Positions 45,962 to 55,143 of a stretch of DNA of 64,000 nt are shown piece by piece. Numbering within the stretch: position 1 is the stretch's first letter; every line of letters begins with the position of its first letter. Position numbers and translations under genes: made by a program. The notes under the pieces were generated by a model. That model was given only the letters and a program-made list of their open reading frames with translations. It was not told the DNA's origin and did no database searches. Source of the stretch: Neptunicoccus sediminis (GTDB lineage Bacteria > Pseudomonadota > Alphaproteobacteria > Rhodobacterales > Rhodobacteraceae); NCBI RefSeq assembly GCF_001719615.1, contig NZ_MDVX01000013.1, positions 62,001-126,000 on the forward strand, in the 5' to 3' direction.

Positions 45962-47248
45962 TTAGTTGCAGCGGGACTCGATGTTGTTTTCCTTGGCGTA
46001 GGCTTCGGAATCTTCCTTGATCAGCGCATCAATCACTTCGCCGTCTGTCGGTTTGAAGTCCGAAATCAGCGACCATGTTTTTGCTGTGGCATCCCACTGG
46101 GCAACACCCACAAGACCGTCACCGCCGTGGTTTTCACAGGTCACTTTGAACTCGGGGCCAAAACCGCCCAGACCAAGGCTTTCCATCCGCGCTTCGGTGA
46201 TTTCCAGACCTTCCATCGCATCGCGCAGATCGCCCGCTGTGATGTCGGATTTGCCAGTGGCCGCCTGTGCATCCTTGATCGCCTCTACAGCCAGCATCGC
46301 GGCATAAAGACCACGGTTATAGAGAACCGAACCAACTGTATCGCCAGACCCCGCAGCCTTGCCTGCATCAACAACATATTTCTGAATGTCGTCATAAACA
46401 GGGAAGTCGCTGCCAACACCGTGGAAGGTTACAGCTTTGTAGCCATCCGCAGCCGCACCGGCAGGCAGAACGTCATGATCCGCACCGGACCACCAGATGC
46501 CAATGAAGTTTTCCATCGGAAAGCGCACGTTGGCTGCTTCCTGAACCGCAACCTGATTCATCACGCCCCAGCCCCACATCAGAACATAGTCGGGCTTTTC
46601 GCGGCGAATTTGCAGCCACTGGGATTTCTGTTCCTGACCGGGGTGGTCAACAGGCAGAAGAGTCAGTTTGAAGCCGTGCTTCTTGCCCAGTTCTTCCAAC
46701 GTGCGAATCGGCTCCTTGCCGAAGGCAGAGTTGTGATAGACCAGCGCAATGGTTTTGCCGTTGATGTCATTGTTGTTGGTTTCCAGCAGATAGTTGATCA
46801 TGCCGGAAGCGCCATCCCAGTAGTTCGCAGGATAGTTGAACACATGGCTGAACACATCGCCGTTCTTGGCCGATGTACGACCGTACCCTAGCGTGTGAAC
46901 CGGAATGTCATCCGCAGTCGCTTTCGGGATCAGCTGGTAGGTGATACCTGTAGACAGCGGTTCATACACCAGCGCACCTTCGCCTTTTGTGGCCTCATAG
47001 CACTCGACACCTTTTTCGGTGTTATAGCCGGTTTCACATTCCGGCATGGTGATCTTCTCGCCACCGACACCGCCGTCACGCTCGTTGATCAGCGTCAGAT
47101 AATCCGCATATCCGTCTGCAAACGGAATGCCACCGGCAGCGTAAGGCCCGGTGCGGTAGCTCAGCGACGGGACCACCAGATCCGCCATCACCGGCGCCGC
47201 AGTAATGACAGCCGCCACGGCTGCTGCTGCAAGTTTCGTAAACTTCAT
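45962..47248 (-). CDS. Liv-type substrate-binding protein (Sec-exported)
   Basis: 428 residues. A classic Sec signal (MKFTKLAAAAVAAVITAAPV, cleavage near MADL) is followed by the type I periplasmic fold (VPSLSYRTGPYAAGGIPFAD; GKTIALVYHNSAFGKEPIRT; RREKPDYVLMWGWGVMNQVA). GGGAGGATAGAACAC lies before the ATG. It sits between LivM and LivF. The setting with two CoA ligases suggests a carboxylic acid ligand rather than an amino acid; that is inference. Confidence 0.9.
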   Translation of the reverse strand: MKFTKLAAAAVAAVITAAPVMADLVVPSLSYRTGPYAAGGIPFADGYADYLTLINERDGGVGGEKITMPECETGYNTEKGVECYEATKGEGALVYEPLSTGITYQLIPKATADDIPVHTLGYGRTSAKNGDVFSHVFNYPANYWDGASGMINYLLETNNNDINGKTIALVYHNSAFGKEPIRTLEELGKKHGFKLTLLPVDHPGQEQKSQWLQIRREKPDYVLMWGWGVMNQVAVQEAANVRFPMENFIGIWWSGADHDVLPAGAAADGYKAVTFHGVGSDFPVYDDIQKYVVDAGKAAGSGDTVGSVLYNRGLYAAMLAVEAIKDAQAATGKSDITAGDLRDAMEGLEITEARMESLGLGGFGPEFKVTCENHGGDGLVGVAQWDATAKTWSLISDFKPTDGEVIDALIKEDSEAYAKENNIESRCN

Positions 47249-47312
47249 GTGTTCTATCCTCCCAAGGTTTTGACACAGTGAACACCCCCTGAAGGGCGCA
47301 TTAAAATTGGCC

Positions 47313-48389
47313 TTAGTGCGGGAAAGGCCAAAGTCTCAGTTTCTCTTTGGCCAGACGCCACAATTGCGCCAGACCATGCGGTTCCAAAATAAGGAACACG
47401 ATGATCAGCCCGCCCACGATCACAAATTCGAAATGGGCCGCCAGATCGGTCGCCCAGCCAAGCTGTCCGACCATAACGTTTTTCAGCAGAACCGGCATCA
47501 GCACCATAAAGGCAGCGCCTGCGAAGGATCCGAAGATGGACCCGAGCCCGCCGATGATCACCATAAACAGGATGATAAAGGATTTACCGATCCCGAAAGC
47601 CTCACCCACTTCCACAGCGCCAAGGTAAAGCACGAAGAACATCGCCCCGCTGACCCCGACATAAAAGGAACTGATGGCAAAGGCGGACAGTTTTGCAGTC
47701 ATCGGGTTCACCCCGATGATCTCGGCGGCGATGTCCATATCGCGGATCGCCATCCATTTGCGCCCCAATGACCCGCGGGTCAGGTTGCGCGCAATCACCG
47801 CCAGCACCACAACAAAGATCAGCGCCACCAGATAAACCGCCCAAGCATGGGTTTCAGCGCCCGTCACCGCATAGCCAAAGACCGTCCGTTCCGGCGCGTT
47901 GATCTGGCCGGAGGCGGAATAGTTGTAGAACCACGGCACCTTGTTAAACAGCCAGACCAGAAAGAACTGCGCCGCCAGTGTCGCCACCGCCAGATAAAAG
48001 CCTTTGATCCGCAAGCTTGGCAGGCCGAACAGAATGCCGACCGCCGCCGTCACAAACCCTGACAGCAGGATAACAGAGAATATATCCATCCCCGGAAAAG
48101 AGGTCATGAACTTGTAGCAGGCATAGGCCCCCACCGCCATAAACCCGCCGCTGCCAAGGCTCACCTGTCCGCAGTACCCCGTCAGTATGTTCAGCCCGAT
48201 GGCCGCAACCGAATAGATCAGGAAGGGCAACACCACCGCATTCAGCCAGTAGTCGTTGATGATGAAGGGCACCACCAGAAAGGCAAAGGCCAGAACAGCC
48301 CAGTAGCGGTAGCGGTCGAACTTGATCGGGAACGTCTGGCTGTCGTCCGCATACGTCGTCTTGAAATCACCAGCTTCACGATAAAACAT
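47313..48389 (-). CDS. Liv-type ABC transporter permease (LivM family)
   Basis: 358 residues with about nine membrane segments; LivM landmarks NILTGYCGQVSLGSGGFMAVG and IIGGLGSIFGSFAGAAFM. The N-terminus (MFYREAGDFKTTYADDSQTF) is hydrophilic, unlike the LivM at 4441-5628. Pairs with the LivH upstream. Confidence 0.9.
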   Translation of the reverse strand: MFYREAGDFKTTYADDSQTFPIKFDRYRYWAVLAFAFLVVPFIINDYWLNAVVLPFLIYSVAAIGLNILTGYCGQVSLGSGGFMAVGAYACYKFMTSFPGMDIFSVILLSGFVTAAVGILFGLPSLRIKGFYLAVATLAAQFFLVWLFNKVPWFYNYSASGQINAPERTVFGYAVTGAETHAWAVYLVALIFVVVLAVIARNLTRGSLGRKWMAIRDMDIAAEIIGVNPMTAKLSAFAISSFYVGVSGAMFFVLYLGAVEVGEAFGIGKSFIILFMVIIGGLGSIFGSFAGAAFMVLMPVLLKNVMVGQLGWATDLAAHFEFVIVGGLIIVFLILEPHGLAQLWRLAKEKLRLWPFPH

Positions 48390-48424
48390 CAGCGCTGCCC
48401 CTTTTGTATTCTGCGACCACCGGT

Positions 48425-48463
48425 CTTCTTCTGTCTAAAAATATCCCCGCCGGAGGCTCCGGC
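48425..48463 (-). repeat. Hairpin plus ATATTTTT element, related 3'-end motif
   Basis: On the minus strand GCCGGAGCCTCCGGC (self-complementary) is followed by GGGGATATTTTTAGACAG and GAAG. It lies 21 bases past the LivH stop and before LivM. The T-run and following bases resemble the dispersed motif at 2838, 21267, 45016 and 58040. Confidence 0.6.
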
Positions 48464-48483
48464 ATTTGCGAAAAGCTGCATCG

Positions 48484-49482
48484 TCAAACCCTTTCGATGA
48501 TCTTGTCGCCGAACAGACCCTGTGGCCGGAAGACGAGAAAGACGAGGGCGAGCATATAGGCGAACCAGTTCTCGGTGGCGCCGCCAAGGAAAGGCGCACC
48601 GATCAGGAATTCGAACATCTTTTCCCCCACACCGATGATCAGACCACCGACAATCGCTCCGGGGATGGATGTGAACCCGCCCAGCATCAGCACCGGCAAC
48701 GCTTTGAGCGCGATCAGCGACAAAGAGAACTGCACCCCTGATTTGGAACCCCACATGATCCCCGCGACCAGCGCGATGAAACCAGCGATGGACCAGACCA
48801 CGACCCAGATGAACCGCAGGGAAATCCCGACCGAAAGTGCCGCCTGATGGTCATCCGCCACAGCCCGCAACGCGCGGCCGGTTTTGGTGTACTGAGAGAA
48901 CAACACCAGCGACAGAACCAGAAGCCCCGCAAAGACCGCAGCCACAATATCCAGACTGTCCAGATAGAAGCCGTAGAAATCATCGCCCCCCAGGAAGGCG
49001 GTGTTTTCCTCGATCCACAGGTTGCCGCCCTGCGGGATACCCACGTCCAGTTTCTTGATCTCGGAGCCCCACATCAGGTCCCCGAAACCTTCCATGAAAT
49101 AGGCCAGCCCGATGGTCGCCATGAACAGGATAATATCGGGCTGGTTCACAAGATGGCGCAGGATATATCGTTCCACCACAATGGCCAGGATCACCATCAC
49201 ACCCGCTGTCAGGAGGATTGCCAGCAGAGCCGGCAAATGCCAGCCGAAATGGTGGACCTGTGTGCCAAAGATCGAGTTGATCAGATGGGCGAAAGGCACC
49301 TGTCCATCTTGCAAGCCCACAAGGGTCAGCGCGGCGAACAGTGCCATAACCCCTTGGGCATAATTGAAAATTCCGGATGACTTGAAGATCAGCACAAACC
49401 CGAGCGCCACCAGCGAATAGAGCACGCCCGTCATCAACCCGTTGAGGAAAACCTCTGTCCCGTAATAAAAACCGGCGCTCAT
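48484..49482 (-). CDS. Liv-type ABC transporter permease (LivH family)
   Basis: 332 residues with about eight to nine membrane segments. LivH landmarks: GLMTGVLYSLVALGFVLIF and GIFNYAQGVMALFAAL near the N-terminus, and VLMLGGFTSIPGAIVGGLI in the C-terminal part. Follows LivG after 36 bases. Forms the channel with LivM. Confidence 0.9.
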   Translation of the reverse strand: MSAGFYYGTEVFLNGLMTGVLYSLVALGFVLIFKSSGIFNYAQGVMALFAALTLVGLQDGQVPFAHLINSIFGTQVHHFGWHLPALLAILLTAGVMVILAIVVERYILRHLVNQPDIILFMATIGLAYFMEGFGDLMWGSEIKKLDVGIPQGGNLWIEENTAFLGGDDFYGFYLDSLDIVAAVFAGLLVLSLVLFSQYTKTGRALRAVADDHQAALSVGISLRFIWVVVWSIAGFIALVAGIMWGSKSGVQFSLSLIALKALPVLMLGGFTSIPGAIVGGLIIGVGEKMFEFLIGAPFLGGATENWFAYMLALVFLVFRPQGLFGDKIIERV

Positions 49483-49518
49483 TGGATCGTCTCCGCTTTG
49501 TCTTTGCTTGTCGTATAA

Positions 49519-50334
49519 TCAGTCATGGGCCACCCCCAGATAGGCATCAATCACGTCCTGATTGTTGCGCACTTCATCAGGTGAACCGTCACCGATCTTC
49601 TTGCCGTAATCCATCACCACCACACGGTCAGCGATGTCCATCACCACGCCCATATCGTGTTCGATCAAGGCGATTGTGGTGCCAAATTCGTCGTTCACGT
49701 CCAGAATAAAGCGGCTCATGTCCTCTTTTTCCTCGACGTTCATCCCTGCCATCGGTTCATCCAGCAGCAGCAGTTTGGGCTCGGCGGCCAGCGCACGGCC
49801 CAGTTCCACCCGCTTTTGCAAACCATAGGGCAACCGGCCCACCGGCGTTTTGCGGATCGACTGGATTTCCAGAAAGTCGATCACCTTCTCCACCACTTCG
49901 CGGTTTTCGGTTTCTTCCTTCTCCGCCGGTCCCCACCACATCGCCTGTTTCAGAATGCCGGTTTTCATATGGGTCAGACGTCCGGTCATGATATTGTCGA
50001 GCGTGGACATGCCGCTGAACAGCGCGATGTTCTGGAAAGTTCGCGCGATGCCTTGCTTGGCAATCTGGTGCGGCTTCATCGGGCCGCGCTTCTTGCCATG
50101 GAACCAGACCTCGCCTTCTTGCGGGTGATAAAATCCGTTCATCACGTTCAGCATGGAAGATTTCCCCGCCCCGTTCGGGCCGATAATCGCGCGGATTTCA
50201 CCTTCGCGAATATCAAAAGAAATATCGGTGATCGCCTTCACGCCGCCAAACCGCAGGGTGATGTTCTTCATTTCCATGACCTGCCCGCCAATGGTGCGGC
50301 CGTCGGGTGTTTGGTATGTCTCTGCCATAGTCAT
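49519..50334 (-). CDS. Liv-type ABC transporter ATPase (LivG family)
   Basis: 271 residues. Walker A IIGPNGAGKSSMLN, signature LPYGLQKRVELGRAL (PYGLQ in place of LSGGQ), Walker B LLLLDEPMAGMN, H-loop LIEHDMGVVMD. Its ATG overlaps the stop of the acyl-CoA synthetase gene by four bases, so transporter and ligase are translated together. An ATG at 50328 is an alternative start. Confidence 0.9.
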   Translation of the reverse strand: MTMAETYQTPDGRTIGGQVMEMKNITLRFGGVKAITDISFDIREGEIRAIIGPNGAGKSSMLNVMNGFYHPQEGEVWFHGKKRGPMKPHQIAKQGIARTFQNIALFSGMSTLDNIMTGRLTHMKTGILKQAMWWGPAEKEETENREVVEKVIDFLEIQSIRKTPVGRLPYGLQKRVELGRALAAEPKLLLLDEPMAGMNVEEKEDMSRFILDVNDEFGTTIALIEHDMGVVMDIADRVVVMDYGKKIGDGSPDEVRNNQDVIDAYLGVAHD

Positions 50335-52298
50335 TCCGCTGCTATCCTTTGCGCAGCCGTCGGGAACACTTTTGCATCCCGCAGTTCCAGCGTTGCCTTG
50401 ATGGAGCCTTTGCGCCCGTCTTCATATGTCACTTCGGTCTCGGTGGAGATTTTCTCCGACCCGTCATAAAGCGCGTCGATGATGTCCTTGAACTTGTCCT
50501 CGATGATGCGGCGGCGCACTTTCTGGGTGCGGGTCAGCTCTCCGTCATCCGCATCCAGTTGCTTGTGCAGAATACAGAAGCGGTGGACCTGACAGCCCGA
50601 CAGCATTTCGTCTTCCGCAACCGATTTATTCACCGCCTCAACGTGTTCCTGCACCGTGGCCAGCACCTGCGGATGCCCTGCCAGTTCCTGATAGGAGGAA
50701 TAGGCAATGTTGTTCCGCTCGGCCCAGTTGCCGACCGATGACAGGTCGATATTGATGAAAGCACAGCACTTTTCGCGGTTGTTGCCAAAGACCACCGCTT
50801 CGAGAATATTGGGATAGAACTTCAGCTTGTTCTCAACATATTTCGGCGCGAACATGCTGCCGTCTGCCATTTTGCCCACGTCTTTGGCGCGGTCGATAAT
50901 GCGCAGATGGCCGCTGTCTTTCTCAATAAAGCCCGCGTCCCCTGTGGCTACCCAGCCTTCGGGGTCTTTGGTGTCAGCGGTGCTTTCAGGATTCTTGTAA
51001 TATTCCACAAAGGCACCGGGAGAGCGGTAGAACACCTCTCCGGTTTCGGAAATCTTCAGTTCTACACCCGGTGCAGGCACACCTACCGTATCGGCACGCA
51101 CCTCTCCGTCCGGCTGTACGGTCACAAAGACCGAAGCCTCTGTCTGGCCGTAAAGCTGTTTGAGGTTAATCCCGAGCGAGCGGTAAAAGTCGAAAATCTC
51201 CGGCCCGATAGCCTCCCCCGCGGTATAGCCCACCCGCGTGCGGCTGAGCCCGAGTGTGTTTTTCAGCGGGCCATAGACCAGAATATTGCCCAGCGCGTAT
51301 TTCATCCGCTCGCCAAAAGTCACGGGCTTGCCGTCCAGAAGTTTCGGACCGACCTCGCGGGCGAAATCCATGTATTTCTTGAACATGCGCTGCTTCATCG
51401 GTGACGCATCTTCCATACGGATCATCACATTGGTCAGCAGACCTTCGAAATAGCGCGGCGGCGCAAAGAAATAGGTCGGGCCGATTTCCCGCAGGTCCGC
51501 CTGCATTGTCTCGGGGCTTTCTGGACAGGCTACGCAAAAGCCGGTCCAATAGCCCTGCCCCACGGTAAAGATAAAATCCCCGACCCATGCCATCGGCAGA
51601 TAGGCCAGCACACGGTCATCCACGTTCAGATTGTCGAACTCCGACGCGGCCTGACCGGATTTCACGATATTGCGGTTGGACAGAACCACCCCTTTGGGGC
51701 GTCCGGTCGTTCCGGACGTATACAGCATCACGCAGGTGGTATCGAAATCCTGCGTCGCCAGACGGGCGTCCAGCTCTGCCTGCAGACCGCTTGCGCGGCC
51801 CTTGGCCTGTACTTCCTTGTAGTCGTGCAGCTTGGTGCGGTCGTATTTCCGCATCCCGCGCGGATCAAGATAGATGACCTGCTCCAGCATGTTCAGGCTT
51901 TCCTGCACTTCCAGAACCTTGTCCACCTGCTCCTGATCTTCCGCGATGACAAAGCGGGCGGAACAATGATCAAGCACATAAGCCATCTCTTCGGCCACGG
52001 CATCCCGATACAGCGGCACAGGCACCGCACCGCAGGACTGAACCGCAACCATCGCCCAATAGAAATAGGGACGGTTGCGCCCGATAATGGCCACGTGATC
52101 CCCCTCGGCCAGCCCCATATCCAGCAGGCCCAGCGCCAGAGCGTTGATTTCGTCGGCAACCTGTTTCCAGTTCCAGCTTTGCCAGATGCCAAATTCTTTT
52201 TCGCGGTAGGCGGGTTTGTCGCCGTAGACAGACGCATTTCGCGCCAGAAGGCGCGGAATCGTATTGAGCTCACCTGTCGGTGTCGGTCCAGATGTCAC
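50331..52298 (-). CDS. Long-chain acyl-CoA synthetase-like AMP-forming ligase
   Basis: 655 residues of the FAA/ACSL-like branch. Adenylation motifs: MLYTSGTTGRPKGVVLSN, YGQTEASVFVT, and WVATGDAGFIEKDSGHLRII with the catalytic-lysine region near the C-terminus (ADDGELTRTQKVRR). A carboxylic acid would be activated to its CoA ester at the membrane. GTG 52298 is chosen because GGGAGGACATTCT directly precedes it; ATG codons at 52364 and 52376 lack this. First gene of the minus-strand transporter locus and coupled to LivG. Confidence 0.88.
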   Translation of the reverse strand: MTSGPTPTGELNTIPRLLARNASVYGDKPAYREKEFGIWQSWNWKQVADEINALALGLLDMGLAEGDHVAIIGRNRPYFYWAMVAVQSCGAVPVPLYRDAVAEEMAYVLDHCSARFVIAEDQEQVDKVLEVQESLNMLEQVIYLDPRGMRKYDRTKLHDYKEVQAKGRASGLQAELDARLATQDFDTTCVMLYTSGTTGRPKGVVLSNRNIVKSGQAASEFDNLNVDDRVLAYLPMAWVGDFIFTVGQGYWTGFCVACPESPETMQADLREIGPTYFFAPPRYFEGLLTNVMIRMEDASPMKQRMFKKYMDFAREVGPKLLDGKPVTFGERMKYALGNILVYGPLKNTLGLSRTRVGYTAGEAIGPEIFDFYRSLGINLKQLYGQTEASVFVTVQPDGEVRADTVGVPAPGVELKISETGEVFYRSPGAFVEYYKNPESTADTKDPEGWVATGDAGFIEKDSGHLRIIDRAKDVGKMADGSMFAPKYVENKLKFYPNILEAVVFGNNREKCCAFINIDLSSVGNWAERNNIAYSSYQELAGHPQVLATVQEHVEAVNKSVAEDEMLSGCQVHRFCILHKQLDADDGELTRTQKVRRRIIEDKFKDIIDALYDGSEKISTETEVTYEDGRKGSIKATLELRDAKVFPTAAQRIAAE

Positions 52299-52498
52299 AG
52301 AATGTCCTCCCAGTTGCCCGTTCCACGGTTTCCCGAATGTGGCGAGCGTGTGCGCAGGGTCCATGATTCCCCGCACCTCATCATTGATTGCTCTATGCTT
52401 GCGGTCAAAATTATTCTCAAATTTTGCTAGATTGTATCAAATTGTAACAAGCCCATTCTTCGCTGGATTTCCGCGCTACGGCTCTGCTAGCGATAGGC
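52299..52498. promoter_or_regulatory. Divergent control region between ligase/transporter and sensor genes
   Basis: 200 bases, AT-rich toward the right. Holds an inverted repeat CAAAATT-N7-AATTTTG (52406-52426) and a 10-base direct repeat TTGTATCAAA / TTGTAACAAG (52432-52451). Either could be the binding site of the OmpR-type regulator encoded at 54427, whose family normally uses direct repeats. Promoters for both directions are expected here. Confidence 0.45.
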
Positions 52499-54430
52499 AT
52501 GACGGATCAAACCACCACACAGATGATGCGCTCGGGGCTGAACCTGATCGGACAGGCCCTGACAATCTACGACGCGGATCTGAAACTCGCGGTGTCAAAC
52601 CGCCGCTTTCAAGAGATGTTCGGCCTGCCCGACCATCTGGTAGAAACCGGCGCCCGCTTTCGCGAAACCATCGAATATCTCGCCTCCCGCGGGGAATATG
52701 GTCAGGTGGATAACGTGGCCGAATTTGTCCAGTTGCGGGTGGATCAGGCGCGGGATTTTGAACCCCATTATATGGAGCGCCAGCGGGCCAACGGGGACTG
52801 GATTTCGGTAGAGGGCAGTCCCTTGCGTACCGGCGGCTGGGTGACGGTCTATACCGATATTACCCAGATCAAGCGACAAGAGGCGATGTTGCGCTCTGAG
52901 GGCGAGAAGCTTTCGGCGGATCTGATCACGCGCTCCGAGGAACTGACCGAAACCAACCGCAGGCTGGCCGCAACCAACAGCGCACTGGAAGAGGCCAAGC
53001 GCGACCTGATGGACGCCGAGGCCCGCGCCCGCGTCACAGCGGAAATGACCCCCGCCCATATCGCCCACGTGGATCGCAACAAGATTTACACCTATTCCAA
53101 CCGCAAATTGTTCGAAGTGATCGGCGCCTCCCCCCGTGACATTATTGGGCTTAGCACCAAAGAAGCGTTGGGACCGGATGCCCACCGCCTGATCGACCCG
53201 ATGTTTGACAAAGCCCTGAGCGGCGAAGCCAATGTCAGTGAATTCGATCTTTTTGAAGGCACCCGCCGCGTGCGCGCTGCCTTTACCCCCGACATTGATC
53301 CAGACGGCCATATCGTTGGCGCTTATGTGCTGTCTATGGACATCACCGCCGAGGCACAGGCCCGTGCCGCGCTGCAACAAACCCGCAAACGGGAACTGGC
53401 CGCGCAACTGACCAGCGGGCTGGCCCATGATTTCGCCAATCTGCTGACCGTGATCCTCGGGCTTCAGGGACAGTTGGAACGTATGGGGAATTTGCCCCCC
53501 GCAGCCGCCGAAGCCATTGCCACCACCAAGGCGGCAGCCTTGCGGGGCGGGGCATTGCTGGACAAGCTTTCGGATGTGTCGGGCCGTCGTGCGCTGTCTG
53601 TTTCGGCTGTGCGGCTTGATGCGCTGTTTGACGATCTGTTCGCGCTTGCCAAGGCTGCGCTGCCGGAAACTATCACGCTAAGTTTGCAAAATGAGGGCAT
53701 CGACCGCCCTGTCATGCTGGATCGGGGGTTTATGCAGGACGGGTTGCTGAACCTTGTCCTGAATGCACGGGATGCAATTCTGGGCAGCGGTCGGAACAGC
53801 GGCGCGATCTCTATCGCCGCCCGGTTGCGCGGCACCACATGGATCGAATTTCAGGTCCGTGATACCGGACCCGGCTTTTCCGACGAAGGGTTAAACAATG
53901 CGCTCGATCCGTTCTTTACCTCCAAAGCCTCTGAAGGTTCCGGCCTGGGGCTGACAATGGTCTATGATTTCGCCCAGCTTTCCGGCGGGCGCGTGCGGAT
54001 CAGCAACCGCAGCCGCGGCGGTGCTGAAGTGACCGTGCAACTGCCGCTGCGCTTTGGTTCGCTGACCTCGGGTCTTGGCATGGTGCTACTGGTGGAAGAC
54101 AAGGAAGACTTGCGCATCCAGACCCGCGAAATGCTGCGCTCTATGGGGCATGTGGTGCTGGAAACCGACAATGCCGAAGAGGCCCTGTCGCTGTCTCAGG
54201 TGCAGGGCATCAGTCACGTTCTCTCGGACATCATGCTCGGAGCGGGGATGACAGGGCTCGACATGGCGCGGGCGCTGCTGGATACAGGGGTTAATGTTCC
54301 GGTTATCATGATGACGGGCCTTCCCGCCGACGATCCCGTCCGCCAACAGGCCGAAGCCCAGTTTCCGCTGGTCAACAAACCTTTTACTGCGGCGCAACTG
54401 GCCGAAAAATTTGACGAGGTTCAGGCATGA
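52499..54430 (+). CDS. PAS-containing hybrid histidine kinase
   Basis: 643 residues, no membrane segments, so cytosolic. Two PAS-like domains (about 12-125, with AVSNRRFQEMFGLPD; and about 180-285, with HVDRNKIYTYSNRKLFEVIG) joined by a coiled coil (SEELTETNRRLAATNSALEEAKRD). DHp with His310 in GLAHDFANLLTVILG, HATPase with NLVLNARDAI, DTGPGFSDEG and GSGLGLTMVY, and a C-terminal receiver (about 525-643; VLLVEDKEDL, LSDIML, NKPF). The family uses the HxFxNLL H-box of HWE/PDK-like kinases. Coupled to the following regulator by ATGA, and divergent from the transporter/ligase locus, whose substrate it may sense. Confidence 0.9.
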   Translation: MTDQTTTQMMRSGLNLIGQALTIYDADLKLAVSNRRFQEMFGLPDHLVETGARFRETIEYLASRGEYGQVDNVAEFVQLRVDQARDFEPHYMERQRANGDWISVEGSPLRTGGWVTVYTDITQIKRQEAMLRSEGEKLSADLITRSEELTETNRRLAATNSALEEAKRDLMDAEARARVTAEMTPAHIAHVDRNKIYTYSNRKLFEVIGASPRDIIGLSTKEALGPDAHRLIDPMFDKALSGEANVSEFDLFEGTRRVRAAFTPDIDPDGHIVGAYVLSMDITAEAQARAALQQTRKRELAAQLTSGLAHDFANLLTVILGLQGQLERMGNLPPAAAEAIATTKAAALRGGALLDKLSDVSGRRALSVSAVRLDALFDDLFALAKAALPETITLSLQNEGIDRPVMLDRGFMQDGLLNLVLNARDAILGSGRNSGAISIAARLRGTTWIEFQVRDTGPGFSDEGLNNALDPFFTSKASEGSGLGLTMVYDFAQLSGGRVRISNRSRGGAEVTVQLPLRFGSLTSGLGMVLLVEDKEDLRIQTREMLRSMGHVVLETDNAEEALSLSQVQGISHVLSDIMLGAGMTGLDMARALLDTGVNVPVIMMTGLPADDPVRQQAEAQFPLVNKPFTAAQLAEKFDEVQA

Positions 54431-55143
54431 GCACCCCCCCATCCGCCCCGCTGGTCACAATTCTGGACGATGAACCGCAAATCCGCCTGATGCTGGCCGA
54501 CGCCCTTGAAGCCGCCGGATTTCGCACCGCCGGTTTCGGACGGGCTACGGAATTTGAAGCGGCAATGGCCGGAATGAACCCGGACATCTGTCTGGTGGAT
54601 CTTGGCCTGCCGGATAAGGACGGGCTGGCGCTGGTGCATCGGTTGGCCACCAATCTGGGCGCCGCCATTATCATCATTTCGGGGCGCAACCAGGTGCAAG
54701 ACAAGATCACGGGGCTGGAGCTGGGGGCAGATGATTATATCATCAAACCCTTTGATCCCGCCGAGGTGGTCGCCCGCGCCCGCGCCCTAATGCGCCGCGG
54801 CCGCACAGCGCCCGCCGCCAAGTCCCGCATTGCCCGCTTTGCCGGCTGGTCCGCGGATTTCGACCAGTTTCTGCTCCAATCCGAAGACGGCGCGCCGACC
54901 CCTTTCAGCCATGCAGAAGGCGAAGTCCTGCGCCTGTTTCTTGAATCTCCGAACCGTCTGATCACCCGTGCGCAAATGCAGGAACTGCTGGGCGGCGAGG
55001 CCGGCGACAGCTTTGACCGCGCAATGGATGTGCGCGTCTCGCGCCTGCGCACCAAACTGCGGGACGATCCGAAAAATCCCAAGCTGATCAAGACGATCTA
55101 TGGCGCCGGATATATCTTTCTGGGCGATGTGCAGTGGCAGTAA
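54427..55143 (+). CDS. OmpR-family response regulator
   Basis: 238 residues. Receiver with acidic pair DDE near 14-16, phospho-acceptor Asp58 in CLVDLGLPD and Lys107 in IIKPFD; winged-helix DNA-binding domain about 140-235 (FSHAEGEVLRLFLESPNRLI; RAMDVRVSRLRTKLRDD; IKTIYGAGYIF). Overlaps the hybrid kinase gene by four bases and should be its output partner. Likely target: the divergent ligase/transporter promoter (inference). Confidence 0.92.
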   Translation: MSTPPSAPLVTILDDEPQIRLMLADALEAAGFRTAGFGRATEFEAAMAGMNPDICLVDLGLPDKDGLALVHRLATNLGAAIIIISGRNQVQDKITGLELGADDYIIKPFDPAEVVARARALMRRGRTAPAAKSRIARFAGWSADFDQFLLQSEDGAPTPFSHAEGEVLRLFLESPNRLITRAQMQELLGGEAGDSFDRAMDVRVSRLRTKLRDDPKNPKLIKTIYGAGYIFLGDVQWQ

